From Chitinophaga sp. LS1 (GTDB lineage: Bacteria; Bacteroidota; Bacteroidia; Chitinophagales; Chitinophagaceae), in the NCBI RefSeq assembly GCF_034274695.1, contig NZ_CP128362.1:4590501-4654500 (forward strand): 64,000 bases of DNA. The letters run 5' to 3'. This document shows positions 25,186 to 34,016 of this stretch, one piece after another (position 1 is the stretch's first letter; the number at the start of each line of letters is the position of its first letter). Position numbers and translations under genes: made by a program. Below the pieces are notes generated by a model, which saw nothing but the letters and a program-made list of their open reading frames with translations, made no database searches and was not told the origin of the DNA.

Positions 25186-25549
25186 CGATGGCAACGGTAA
25201 TTACAAGTACGATAGTATTGGTAATATAGTTTCTGATGTCCGTGCCGGGGTGGATAGTATCAAGTGGAATGTATATGGTCAAATAGCCCAAATATATAAG
25301 CATGATACCACTTCTATAGTCTATGCCTATGATGCAGCTGGAAACCGGATCAGTAAGTCAGTGATCAGCAAGACGCAAGATACTGTTCAGACATTCTATA
25401 TACGAGATGCTACGGGCAATATACTGAGTACCTATACTTATAGGGATACATCGGTTAATATTGGCCAGTAAAGTCAGATAGAAGCCAATTTGTATGGTTC
25501 CAGCCGTTTAGGGATGCCAACATTGGCAACTAATGTACAGGATGCTTGA
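25180..25549 (+). pseudogene. RHS core fragment
   Basis: Begins SYDGNGNYKYDSIGNIVSDV and continues through DSIKWNVYGQIAQIYKHDTT, YAYDAAGNRISKSVIS and ATGNILSTYTYRDTSVN. It corresponds to 9612-9960 of the large gene with the preceding segment deleted. A TAA at 25469 (GGCCAGTAAAGTCAG) interrupts it, and the same nonsense change is present near 30814. It feeds into the toxin at 25546. Confidence 0.8.
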
Positions 25550-25930
25550 ATCAATTAGTAGAGTCTAATATTCAGCAAACATTAATTAAGGCTACTTCAA
25601 ATGCTGGTGCTTCGCTGAATAGAACGATAATGTTAAAGAATGCTGGACTTTTGGAGAAAAGTATATTTTCCACCATAGATGAAAAAATTGCTAGTCAATT
25701 GGGGCGTAGAGGATGGACTGTTAATTGATAAGACAATATTAAATCCATATACTACAAGACAAGCTATGAATAAAGCAACAGGAGGCGAGGCTACAGCTTA
25801 TTTTCAAGAAAATGGATCCTGTATAGTAAAAGATAACACTACTAATGCGGTTATTCAAATTAGCGACAGGACTAATCCTAAATGGGTTCCTGATGAAACT
25901 ATTTTTAACTCATATATTCCTAAAAAATAA
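25546..25930 (+). pseudogene. Frameshifted colicin-E5-like ribonuclease toxin
   Basis: The first frame (to 25728) reads LNQLVESNIQQTLIKATSNA and ends IASQLGRRGWTVN. A shifted frame continues LIDKTILNPYTTRQAMNKAT, GGEATAYFQENGSCIVKDNT and VIQISDRTNPKWVPDETIFN. Joined, this gives RGWT...I..TI.NPYTTR...TG..ATAY...G.Y.V.DN.T..VIQ.SD...P.W.PD, the pattern of colicin-E5-related RNases, which cut anticodon loops of certain tRNAs. One indel near 25722 inactivates it. Confidence 0.65.
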
Positions 25931-25935
25931 TCAAG

Positions 25936-26220
25936 ATGAATGAAATTGAAATTTTATTTTTAGAAAAAGCAATAATTCGAGGAGGAACTCTTATATTTTC
26001 AAAACAGGACACTTTGGATTTTATTGAACAGTGTAGAATTTTTGAAATTCGTATTCTTGGAATAGACGGATTCTTTATAACAGAGAAAACCACTCAGCCA
26101 AGCATGGAGAATAGCGTAAATTATTCAAGTTATCCACCGAATAAGAATATTTATGATAGCGCATTAGAATTTGTTGCTAAAAAGGATGACAATCTTTTTT
26201 TTGAAATAGTATGTGGGTGA
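25936..26220 (+). CDS. ImmE5-like immunity protein
   Basis: 94 residues starting 5 bp after the toxin stop. The segment DTLDFIEQCRIFEIRILGID followed by GFFITEKTTQPSMENSVNYS resembles colicin E5 immunity proteins, which have ILGIDG near the same place. ImmE5 blocks the RNase by mimicking RNA. It is intact although its toxin is broken. A terminator follows. Confidence 0.6.
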   Translation: MNEIEILFLEKAIIRGGTLIFSKQDTLDFIEQCRIFEIRILGIDGFFITEKTTQPSMENSVNYSSYPPNKNIYDSALEFVAKKDDNLFFEIVCG

Positions 26221-26230
26221 CAACAATAGT

Positions 26231-26257
26231 CCGCCCAATTTATTGGGCGGTGTTTTA
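26231..26257 (+). terminator. Rho-independent terminator
   Basis: CCGCCCAAT and ATTGGGCGG form a 9-bp stem followed by TGTTTTA, 10 bp after the immunity stop. Confidence 0.8.
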
Positions 26258-26280
26258 TTAATCAATGGTTCGTTAATAAA

Positions 26281-26360
26281 TTAAGCGGCCATGGATCCAA
26301 TGTTTAGGCACATTGAGTATAATTTTCTTATTTATTGCAATTGAGCTCCAGTCCTAAGTT
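26281..26360 (-). pseudogene. IS4-family transposase C-terminal fragment
   Basis: Reads IRKLYSMCLNIGSMAA and stop, the conserved end of the IS4 transposase (KKLYQKCLDIGNLAA), with one stop codon just upstream. About 25 codons remain. Confidence 0.65.
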
Positions 26361-26469
26361 TGAAAGAATAGTTTCGGTCAGATGCTTGTTATAGAGTAAG
26401 CATTCGACGCGGAGCATTCACCAAAGATATTGATTAGCTTCTAACTTTGCCTTCGAAAGAATTGCAAAT

Positions 26470-26793
26470 ATGAAACGAAGAAAATCATCCGTGGCAGGCC
26501 GCCATCATTTTAGTGACCAGGAGATAATTTCCGCACTGGAACAATTTACCCGGGCAGGTAATATTAGTGTTAAAGAGTTTACAGCAGCCTTCCAAATATC
26601 ACCTGCTACATTTTACAATTGGAAAAAACGTTTTGGAAATCAACCAGCGGTGACCAATGCACCAGTAGGCTTCATTGATGTAGACTTATCACCGGTCCAG
26701 CAGGATTTAACACCAGGAGCCATCTTTGCAGAATATCGCGGTATCATTTTTTATCAGCGTGTAGAACCTTCCTATCTTAAAGCCCTCTTGTAA
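26470..26793 (+). CDS. tnpA: IS66 TnpA-like protein
   Basis: 107 residues. A basic N-terminus and helix-turn-helix (QEIISALEQFTRAGNISVKE, FQISPATFYNWKKRFG) match the first ORF of IS66 elements. It is clearly diverged from the copy at 22393. Confidence 0.85.
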   Translation: MKRRKSSVAGRHHFSDQEIISALEQFTRAGNISVKEFTAAFQISPATFYNWKKRFGNQPAVTNAPVGFIDVDLSPVQQDLTPGAIFAEYRGIIFYQRVEPSYLKALL

Positions 26794-26794
26794 T

Positions 26795-27154
26795 ATGCTA
26801 TCACTAAATGGTTATCGGCTGGTATTATGGAACGGTGCAACAGATATGCGTTTGAGCTTTAATGGTCTTTCCGGTCTGGTTATAAATGAAATGAAGGAAG
26901 ATCCTTTTCAGTATGGAACACTCTATGCTTTTTTCAATCACCGTCGCACGCAGGTTAAGATCCTGGGATGGGATATAGATGGACTGGGCATCTTTTATAA
27001 GAGACTATCAAGAGGTACTTTTGGCACACCTGTATACAATAGTGAAACAAAGATGATGGTATTGAGCAAGAAGGATCTTTTGCTGATACTGGAGGGTGTA
27101 GAAGTTAGATTCCGTAAGCGTTATGAAAGATCTGTCAGACCTAAGAAAAGCTGA
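26795..27154 (+). CDS. tnpB: IS66 TnpB
   Basis: 119 residues with TDMRLSFNGLSGLVINEMKE, YAFFNHRRTQVKIL and SRGTFGTPVY. It starts 1 bp after the TnpA stop, as is usual. Confidence 0.95.
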   Translation: MLSLNGYRLVLWNGATDMRLSFNGLSGLVINEMKEDPFQYGTLYAFFNHRRTQVKILGWDIDGLGIFYKRLSRGTFGTPVYNSETKMMVLSKKDLLLILEGVEVRFRKRYERSVRPKKS

Positions 27155-27201
27155 TAATAAATTCATCAGAATTAATCACAAATGCTTGTGTTTGAAGGTT
27201 C

Positions 27202-28977
27202 ATGGTAGTACCTTTGCACTCATTGAAACCTGAGATCATATATAATTTATCTGAAGCACTGGAACAAGTGAATGCACTGCAATTGCAGAAGGCAGATCTC
27301 TCCAATGCACTTACTCAGGAAAGACATGTATTCAGCCGCATTATTCAGGAACTCACAACAGAAAATGCTGCACTAAAGGAAGATAAAGAGCAACTGAAAC
27401 GTTGGTTGTCCAATGAGCAGGAACGGGGAATCGATAAGGAGAGATTGATTGCTTCCCTGGAAAAAACTGTTGCTGAATTACAGGCCGCTCTTGCCAGTAA
27501 GACGGACGAAGCAATGCGTAAAGACTGGCAATTGAGAGAGCTGCAGGAGATGTTATTTGGGCAACGCAGTGAAAAATTTATTCCGGATCAGTCAGCTACG
27601 CAAGCTGCTATTCAGCAGACCCTTGGGGATGAATTTGATAAAAAAGAAATCGAAGCGATCATTGAACAAGCTGTAGTATCTTCTGCTACTGATACTTCAA
27701 TAGTTACCAGCTCCAAAACCAGTCGGAGGAGAAAGCATCATAAAGCACATAAAGGGCGAAGACCTGTCGCTGCTCATCTGGAAACAGAGACCATTGTTTA
27801 TGATATTGCCGCAGACAAAACAGGCATGAAACCCATTGGAAAAAAGGTATCAGTTTATTACGATATTATTCCCGGAAAACTCATCCGTAAAGAAGAACAC
27901 CACCTTCAATATAAATCAACAGATGGAAAGATACACTGTACTCCTGTCCAACCCAGGATGATAGAACGGGGGATTGTCAGTAACAGGTTACTGGCACATC
28001 TTCACAGTGAACGCTTTGTTTACTACATGCCATATTATCGGCAACAACAGCGGTTTGAGCGGCTGACAGGTGTTTGTTTTGCGGCATCGACGATCGACCA
28101 CTGGGAGGAAGTTTGTTATAAGAAGCTGAAGCGTCTGCTAAAGCTCCTGAAGAAAACAATACAGACTGCCAGTTATATCAAGGCTGACGAGACCAGTTTA
28201 AAATATCTTCACGATGAAGGGCAGGGTAAAGCCGCCAATGGTTGGATGTGGGTCTTCCATGCACCTGAACACAAACTTGTACTTTTTGAATTTCATCCAG
28301 GCAGAGCTCATGATGTACCTAAGGAAATCCTGAAAGATTTTGCAGGTACATTACAAACTGACGCACTATCCTCTTACACGACTGCTTTTAAGCAAAATGA
28401 TAAAGTCACGTTGATGAGCTGCCTTGCGCATATCCGCAGAGGATTTAAAAAGGCGCAGAGACAAAATAAAGCACTGGCAGACCAGGTATTGGTATACTTT
28501 AATATCATATACCGCATAGAAGCCTATGCTAAACGTAAACAATTTATCTCTGACCAACGGCTTGCCTTAAGACAGAAATACAGTAAACCCTTCTTTGATA
28601 AAATACGCAGTTGGTTGGATGAACAAAAAGATGAACATGTACCTGATAGCCTGCTGGCTAAAGCAATTAACTATGCGAATAATCAGTGGGATAAGCTGAA
28701 TATCCTTTTTTCAGATGGGAAAATAGACGTTGACAATAACTCAACCGAGAATGCTATACGTCCGATCACTTTATTCAGAAAGAACTCCCTTTTTGCAAGT
28801 AATGAACATGGCGGGGAAAGAGCTGCATTGTTTTATTCCCTCGTGGAATCCTGCAAGATGAATGGGATTGATCCATTCGAATACTTAACTGATGTGTATA
28901 ATCGACTCCACGATTGCACAGCTGCTGAACTGATACACTTGTTGCCTTCAAACTGGAAACCAATCAAAGAAAGATAG
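27202..28977 (+). CDS. tnpC: IS66 transposase TnpC
   Basis: 591 residues: an N-terminal coiled coil, LQEMLFGQRSEKFIPD, and the DDE domain with IKADETSLKYL, LQTDALSSYTT and STENAIRPITLFRKNSLFAS. The frame is intact. It shares family features with the 20211/43694 TnpC but is a different IS. Confidence 0.95.
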   Translation: MVVPLHSLKPEIIYNLSEALEQVNALQLQKADLSNALTQERHVFSRIIQELTTENAALKEDKEQLKRWLSNEQERGIDKERLIASLEKTVAELQAALASKTDEAMRKDWQLRELQEMLFGQRSEKFIPDQSATQAAIQQTLGDEFDKKEIEAIIEQAVVSSATDTSIVTSSKTSRRRKHHKAHKGRRPVAAHLETETIVYDIAADKTGMKPIGKKVSVYYDIIPGKLIRKEEHHLQYKSTDGKIHCTPVQPRMIERGIVSNRLLAHLHSERFVYYMPYYRQQQRFERLTGVCFAASTIDHWEEVCYKKLKRLLKLLKKTIQTASYIKADETSLKYLHDEGQGKAANGWMWVFHAPEHKLVLFEFHPGRAHDVPKEILKDFAGTLQTDALSSYTTAFKQNDKVTLMSCLAHIRRGFKKAQRQNKALADQVLVYFNIIYRIEAYAKRKQFISDQRLALRQKYSKPFFDKIRSWLDEQKDEHVPDSLLAKAINYANNQWDKLNILFSDGKIDVDNNSTENAIRPITLFRKNSLFASNEHGGERAALFYSLVESCKMNGIDPFEYLTDVYNRLHDCTAAELIHLLPSNWKPIKER

Positions 28978-29162
28978 GCTCCTGTTCGATTAATCCGAAA
29001 AATCAAAGAACTTATTGATGCAAATTTAATATCTGTCGTTTGAATCCGGAAGATGCTCCGCATCGAGGTCATATGTATGAGCTGGGCGAATAAGCGAAAA
29101 AGAAGTTCCTGATATTAAGTAAATTTAATTACGACATTAACTCACTTAAAAAATCAGGAACC

Positions 29163-30233
29163 ATGCCTAAAGTTAAGCAACTCAACTTTGAAGGACAAAC
29201 AATCTTTTGCGGAATCGATGTCCACAAAAAGACCTGGAGGGTCAATATCAGAAATGATGAATTTGAACTGGAAGATTACAGCCAGGAAGCTTCAGTAGAA
29301 CAACTAGTGAATCACTTACAGAAAAAATATCCTGGCGCCAGTTACCAGGTAGCCTATGAAGCTGGTTTTTGTGGCTTTAGTATACATCGTTTTTTGTCAA
29401 AATTAGGGGTAAATTGTATTGTTGCTAATCCGGCAGATGTGCCTAGTACAGATAAAGAGAAAAGGCGTAAAAATGATAAGATTGATGCACGCAAAATAAG
29501 TCGTCATTTATCTAAGACAGAATTACCTCCTATTTACGTGCCCGACCTGGAAGCCGAACATGCGCGTACATTGGTGCGGCAGCGTGGCCGATTAGTTCAA
29601 GATCAGACGAGGTGCAAAAACAGGATATGGCACCTTCTCATGTTCAGTGGCTTAAAATTGGATGTAGATAAGCCACAACAATACTGGAGTCGCAAATTCA
29701 TAGCTACACTTCAATCTTTATCTTGTCAGACGGAATCACTTAAGATGGCTCTAAATATAGCCTTGGAGGAATATTTACTAGTCCGGAAATTATTGAGTGT
29801 AGCTACCAAACAAATACGAACATTATCTATACACCCTAATTATACTGCGGTACAAAAATTGTTGCAAAGTATACCTGGAATAGGTATTGTGAATGCGATG
29901 ATAATTATGGCTGAATTACAGGATATGAATCGATTTAAGACGCTTGATAAATTGTGTTCTTATGTCGGGATTGTACCTGACACAGGAAGTTCCGGTGAGA
30001 ATGATGTAATAAAAGGAATCACGCAACGAGGGAATCACTATCTACGGCCAGCAATTGTAGAAAGTAGTTGGGTAATAATAAGAAAAGATCCTGCCATGTT
30101 GATGTTATACAAGAAATATTGCTCTACAATGATACCTAATAAGGCAATCATCAAGATCGCCAGACATTTGCTAAGTCGAATAAGACATGTGTGGAGGAAC
30201 CAGGTAGAGTATGAAATAGGCATAGTTGGCTAA
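29163..30233 (+). CDS. IS110-family transposase (DEDD)
   Basis: 356 residues. The RuvC-like N-terminal domain has GIDVHKKTWRV (first Asp), QVAYEAGFCG (Glu) and RRKNDKIDARKIS (final Asp pair). The C-terminal Transposase_20 domain has LQSIPGIGIVNAMIIMAELQ, LCSYVGIVPDTGSSG and KGITQRGNHYLRPAIVESSW, with Ser in VESSW as the candidate nucleophile. The frame is intact. Confidence 0.95.
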   Translation: MPKVKQLNFEGQTIFCGIDVHKKTWRVNIRNDEFELEDYSQEASVEQLVNHLQKKYPGASYQVAYEAGFCGFSIHRFLSKLGVNCIVANPADVPSTDKEKRRKNDKIDARKISRHLSKTELPPIYVPDLEAEHARTLVRQRGRLVQDQTRCKNRIWHLLMFSGLKLDVDKPQQYWSRKFIATLQSLSCQTESLKMALNIALEEYLLVRKLLSVATKQIRTLSIHPNYTAVQKLLQSIPGIGIVNAMIIMAELQDMNRFKTLDKLCSYVGIVPDTGSSGENDVIKGITQRGNHYLRPAIVESSWVIIRKDPAMLMLYKKYCSTMIPNKAIIKIARHLLSRIRHVWRNQVEYEIGIVG

Positions 30234-30236
30234 TGC

Positions 30237-30375
30237 GTGCGTTTTGAAGGCATGGAGCATCAAGAAAAGATAAAGGCAGCCCATATGGGGAGCCTTTACC
30301 AATTATCGGATTTTTCCGTCAGCATCAGGCTATCCCTTGCTGGGTTGCTCGCCAGCATTGCCCAGCTCCGTTTGA
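30237..30375 (+). ncRNA. Candidate bridge-RNA region of the IS110/IS1111 element
   Basis: About 140 bp between the transposase stop and the right end, with self-complementary parts (GGCAGCCCATATGGGGAGCC and CAGCATCAGG...CCAGCATTGCCCAGC). In the IS1111 subgroup the guide (bridge) RNA is encoded downstream of the transposase. This is an inference from family knowledge; I did not fold it. Confidence 0.35.
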
Positions 30376-30390
30376 TCTGATTTAACAAAA

Positions 30391-30775
30391 TTAATAATTT
30401 AAGCAGATACACTCTTCAAAGTTATTGAGGCATCCACCGTTGAGTAAGCATTGCAGCACTTCGTAATATATTCGAAATGACTGCTTATCGAGAATACAGA
30501 TGCCTTTATTAAAGAAGTTAATAAGACCTTGCAGCTCTTTGTTTTTGCTCATAAAGCTGAGTTCTAAATAAAGAAGACTGTTTATTGAAGTGTACTTGAA
30601 TTGATGTATGCTTAATAAAAATAGAATCGTTATGTAGAAATGTAACACATACTATAGTATCAGGAATACTCGTTGTATATTTATGCAGCGAAAAACTCAT
30701 CATTGAAATGCTTACGTTATAGAACCATGTTTTGATACTGCGCATGGAGAAAGGAGTATGCTCCTTATCCGGCAA
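30391..30775 (-). pseudogene. Degenerate - strand ORF
   Basis: Two overlapping - strand frames can be joined near 30555: TTSIPDTIVCVTFLHNDSIF...NKQSSLFRTQL and then MSKNKELQGLINFFNKGICI, FRIYYEVLQCLLNGGCLNNF, ending ECICLNY. The second piece looks protein-like. It could be a broken gene inverted relative to the array. Weak support. Confidence 0.35.
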
Positions 30776-30784
30776 ACTGGCCCA

Positions 30785-31378
30785 ACTGTCGTATCAGTAA
30801 ATATTGGCCAGTAAAGTCAGATAGAAGCCAATTTGTGTGGTTCTAGCCGTTTAGCGATGCCAACATTGGCAACTAATGTACAGGATACAACACCAACACC
30901 TACAACTAGTATCATTAGGTTAGGTTATGGAGAAAATATTACATTTACAAGAGGTAAGAAGTTCTTTGAATTAACGAACCACTTGGGTAATGTTCTTGCT
31001 ACTGTTTCTGACAGGAAGATTGGAGTGTCACTCGATAGTTCCAGTATAAGTAGTTATAATCCTGTTATTACTTCTGCCCAGGAATACTATCCTTTCGGTA
31101 TGCTGATGCCAGGTAGAGGAGGTCATATAGGAACAGGAAGGAATGTTTCGGGTAGTACTGTTGTAATGAATGGAGATACCATCCCTGCGACACTGCCAGT
31201 CACTCAGCGTACGAATAATACTCCGGGAACCTATATGGCTACGCAGGTGATAAGTTTTGAAGGAGTGTTTACTAGTGGAACTGCAGATGAGTTAACTAAG
31301 CTGTTTGTAGATCAGACGAGTGCCGATCCTGGGACTTAAAGTGGAATAAGTTATGGTATAGCTGTTAAGGGATATAGG
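30785..31378 (+). pseudogene. RHS core fragment
   Basis: From VSVNIGQ, a TAA, then SQIEANLCGSSRLAMPTLAT and on through FFELTNHLGNVLATVSDRKI, SAQEYYPFGMLMPGRGGHIG and TPGTYMATQVISFEG. A second stop follows at 31337 and the core is cut at GYRY by an IS5 piece. It corresponds to about 9885-10460 of the large gene. The TAA is the same change as at 25469. Confidence 0.8.
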
Positions 31379-31399
31379 TATTATACAGCTTACATTATA

Positions 31400-31652
31400 T
31401 TCAAAGTATTCTTTGACGCTTAGTTCCCGCCATTGACAGCCTGTTTTCATCCGCTTTAAGATTAACTGAACCACTTTTATTAAACATATTCTGGGTGCAA
31501 AGCCTCGTTTTCCCTTACTTAAATGCGGTATTATCCAATCTCTTATTTTATTTTCGTCTATGAGTCCCAGATTTATTCGTTTTTTTTCGCAAAACAAAAA
31601 TCTATAATCTCTGGCACTCTTCCTTTTTATATATAAGTTTAAACAACTTCGA
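31400..31652 (-). pseudogene. IS5-family transposase N-terminal fragment with IS end
   Basis: MFCEKKRINLGLIDENKIRD, WIIPHLSKGKRGF and KTGCQWRELSVKEYF match the N-terminus of the transposase at 23517. The IS end (TTTAAACAACTTC) is at 31639-31651. The frame then runs into antisense RHS sequence, so only about 65 transposase codons remain. Confidence 0.75.
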
Positions 31653-31659
31653 TAATTAA

Positions 31660-32115
31660 ATGAAAAAGAATATACTAATTCTATTAGGTTCCTTGTTAGT
31701 TTGCGTTATCATTTCTTGTAATTATTTGGATACTAAACAATGTAAGTGTGATAAATTGAAAACCTTATTTACGATACCAGGTATTTATGAGGGCAAGACT
31801 ATAGGATATGCGCATTATGTTTTGTCAGAAAATCTCTCAAAAAACTGTATTGATAGTGCTATGATGGTTGACCTGGCAATAAAATATAGTGATACGGTTA
31901 AGGTAGGTTATCCGGCGAATATAATAATGTTTTTTTCCTCTGATAAGGATTTTATACCAAATGAAACCTCTCAAGTAATGGAAGAAATTAATAAAAGCTG
32001 TTTAGTGGTAATTAATCTTGATGTAATTACTAAAAAGCCGAATGATTTTTTATTTTATAATGAACAGGGTAATAGAATCTATTGGGGGAAGAAGTGGTTG
32101 CCAAAAAGAAAATGA
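31660..32115 (+). CDS. Lipoprotein, immunity-type
   Basis: 151 residues with a signal peptide (MKKNILILLGSLLVCVIISC) ending in a lipobox with Cys20. The mature part contains a CKCDKL motif, an isolated Cys and a C-terminal GNRIYWGKKWLPKRK. It would be anchored in the inner or outer membrane facing the periplasm. It starts just after an IS5 end, so its partner toxin is missing. The family is not recognised. Confidence 0.6.
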   Translation: MKKNILILLGSLLVCVIISCNYLDTKQCKCDKLKTLFTIPGIYEGKTIGYAHYVLSENLSKNCIDSAMMVDLAIKYSDTVKVGYPANIIMFFSSDKDFIPNETSQVMEEINKSCLVVINLDVITKKPNDFLFYNEQGNRIYWGKKWLPKRK

Positions 32116-32249
32116 GAAATTGATTTCGAATGGAGATGCTATTATGGACCATTGCTCTGTTAGGTATGGGTATATGGACATTATGATATCCAAGGCTTGC
32201 GTTTGTTTTAATTTGGATTTATTATCTGGCGACAGCTATCTACCGATTT

Positions 32250-32560
32250 TTTATTATAATCCAGTTATTACTTCTGCCCAGGAATACTATCCTTTCGGGA
32301 TGTTGATGTCTGTTAGAGGTGGGCATATAGGGACATGAAGGAGCGTTGCAGGTAGTACTGCTGTAATGAATGGAGATACCATCCCTGCGACACTGACAGT
32401 CACTCAGTAAGCCTCTGTTTCAGTAGCAAGTTCCGCAGGAGGGAAGAGCGCTCCTATGAGTATTGAGTGAATTGCCGACGCTACAGCTTTAACAGAATTC
32501 GGCCAAACTAGACAATATGTTTATCATGGAGGAGAAATAAGTGTCGTAAGACCAAAATAG
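32250..32560 (+). pseudogene. RHS core fragment and toxin remnant
   Basis: YYNPVITSAQEYYPFGMLMS, VRGGHIGT, stop, then GSTAVMNGDTIPATLTVTQ, stop: the same core segment as at 31060-31210, more decayed. It is followed by short pieces (SVASSAGGKSAPMSIE, ADATALTEFGQTRQYVYHGG) and the ending EISVVRPK before the next immunity-type gene. Confidence 0.7.
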
Positions 32561-32571
32561 AATAATGAAGA

Positions 32572-33045
32572 ATGAGTATATTGATCCCGGGCACAACTAG
32601 GTGTTCTATTTGTAATCTTGAAATAGAAAACGAAAATGAGGCTTATTCATTTCCAGCTTTTGTAATTAATGTAAATGACCCACTTTATTGTTTTAGTGAT
32701 GCGAGTTTTCATCTACGATGTTTGGAGAATACTAAGGGGGGAGAGATTGCTGTAAAATATGCAAATTTGTTTATGGAAAGCATTAAGCCATTAAACAGAG
32801 TTTGTATAATAGGAGGTAATCTTATCACTAAGTATGATAATCATATTTTTATCGATTATTTGACTTCAGATATAAATGAATACTTACACAAAATGAACTT
32901 TGCTCATATTGATAAAATGAATTTACCCTATTGGAAAAATAGAGAGGAATTTATATTAAAATTGGTGAATCTTATAGAGCGTGGTGAATGGAAAGAGGTA
33001 GGCATAATTAAGTACCTGGATAAATTGATTTGTCAGTTGTCTTAG
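32572..33045 (+). CDS. Immunity-type protein with possible zinc-binding cysteines
   Basis: 157 residues. The N-terminus has CSICNLEI and, about 30 residues later, FHLRCLENTKGG, giving C-x2-C...H-x2-C, a possible zinc site. The rest is soluble (FIDYLTSDINEYLHKMNFAH). The ATG lies 12 bp after the toxin remnant end. The family is not recognised. Confidence 0.5.
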   Translation: MSILIPGTTRCSICNLEIENENEAYSFPAFVINVNDPLYCFSDASFHLRCLENTKGGEIAVKYANLFMESIKPLNRVCIIGGNLITKYDNHIFIDYLTSDINEYLHKMNFAHIDKMNLPYWKNREEFILKLVNLIERGEWKEVGIIKYLDKLICQLS

Positions 33046-33097
33046 AATGCTATTTAATAGCTTGTGATTTCTTCAAAGTTAAGTGTAATGCATTACA

Positions 33098-33664
33098 GTG
33101 GTAAAAGGAATAATTACTTTAACAATTGGAGTTTCTATGTTGTCAGCTTGTTGGGATGCTTCCGGTACGCTGTTAGGCTCGGATTACAGGTTGTTTAAGG
33201 ATACACCTTCCTGGGAATTAGCCAGGGCAGTAAAGCGTGAGGATACCCCCGCTATCAGGAGCATTGCCAGCGGCAATAAAATGCTTATTGATTATCAGGA
33301 GCCGGTTTATGGCAAAACCTTACTGATGCTTGCTGTTACTAATCATGATTACTTATCTGCTACAGCATTACTGAACGTAGGAGCTGATCCCAATAAACAT
33401 GATTCTTATGATGGGGCCTCATCAATGATCAAGGCAGCAGCTATAGTTAATGATCAGGGTGATAATACCAGGTTTTTAAAGTTGCTTTTATCTCACGGCG
33501 GTAATCCCAATGATGAAGAAACCGGACCAAGACAGGAAGGCAATACCACACGAATGACACCGTTATTGGCAGCTTGTTTTGATTTAATTGATTTTGGTTC
33601 TCCAATTGAAAAAGTAAAACTACTGGTAAAAACTGGTGCTGATGTGAATCATAAAAATGAGTAA
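33098..33664 (+). CDS. Ankyrin-repeat lipoprotein, immunity-type, probably truncated
   Basis: 188 residues from GTG. A short signal with lipobox (TIGVSMLSAC) is followed by ankyrin repeats: GKTLLMLAVTNHDYLSATAL-LNVGADPN, LLLSHGGNPND, TPLLAACFDL and LLVKTGADVNHKNE. The last repeat stops mid-unit, where the next gene begins (8-bp overlap), so the C-terminus has likely been lost by recombination. Ankyrin lipoproteins are frequent next to toxin genes. Confidence 0.65.
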   Translation: MVKGIITLTIGVSMLSACWDASGTLLGSDYRLFKDTPSWELARAVKREDTPAIRSIASGNKMLIDYQEPVYGKTLLMLAVTNHDYLSATALLNVGADPNKHDSYDGASSMIKAAAIVNDQGDNTRFLKLLLSHGGNPNDEETGPRQEGNTTRMTPLLAACFDLIDFGSPIEKVKLLVKTGADVNHKNE

Positions 33665-34016
33665 TTATATTTATTGGTTGTTTATCGTATGGTCAATATT
33701 TTTCCTGATATTAGCCATTTCTGGATATTTAGTTTTCGGCCATGGGCTTGGAGGCGTTTTATATTATTTAGCAATTTTCGGTTTTCTAATTTTTGTTTCT
33801 ATCCTTAGAACTATTTTATCAAAGAGATGGAATGACAAGTATATGTTTATACCAACAATATTAATTGCTTTATTTGTCGCCTTTATAATTTTCAAAGCTA
33901 CATTATTTCGAGGGCCAGAATATCCATGGAATGGTAGAATATTTAATTTATATACTGCATACAGCTATATTTTAACCCGGATTTTTAGATACTCCCCATT
34001 TATTAGACAGCAATAG
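33657..34016 (+). CDS. Membrane protein truncated by IS3
   Basis: About 110 native residues with three membrane helices (LFIVWSIFFLILAISGYLVF, YYLAIFGFLIFVSI, MFIPTILIALFVAFIIF). The last ~10 codons (RYSPFIRQQ) are IS3 sequence, which begins at 33987. The start overlaps the ankyrin gene. An immunity role is possible but unproven. Confidence 0.5.
   Translation: MSNYIYWLFIVWSIFFLILAISGYLVFGHGLGGVLYYLAIFGFLIFVSILRTILSKRWNDKYMFIPTILIALFVAFIIFKATLFRGPEYPWNGRIFNLYTAYSYILTRIFRYSPFIRQQ

Larger units (their letters stand above)
26396..29070 (+). mobile_element. Second type of IS66-family element
   Basis: Three intact ORFs in IS66 order. The left end near 26396 (GTAAGCATTCGACGCGGAGC) is related to a right-end sequence near 29050-29075 (complement CCTCGATGCGGAGCATCTTCC). 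I could not find a clean 8-bp target duplication, and an IS110 element lies against the right end. Limits are therefore approximate. Confidence 0.75.
29075..30375 (+). mobile_element. IS110-family element (IS1111-like)
   Basis: One transposase flanked by subterminal inverted sequences: GAGCTGGGCGAATAAGCG at about 29078 and TTGCCCAGCTCCG near 30360. Subterminal repeats are typical of the IS1111 subgroup. Exact ends cannot be fixed because this family leaves no standard inverted termini. It abuts the right end of the IS66 element. Confidence 0.7.
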
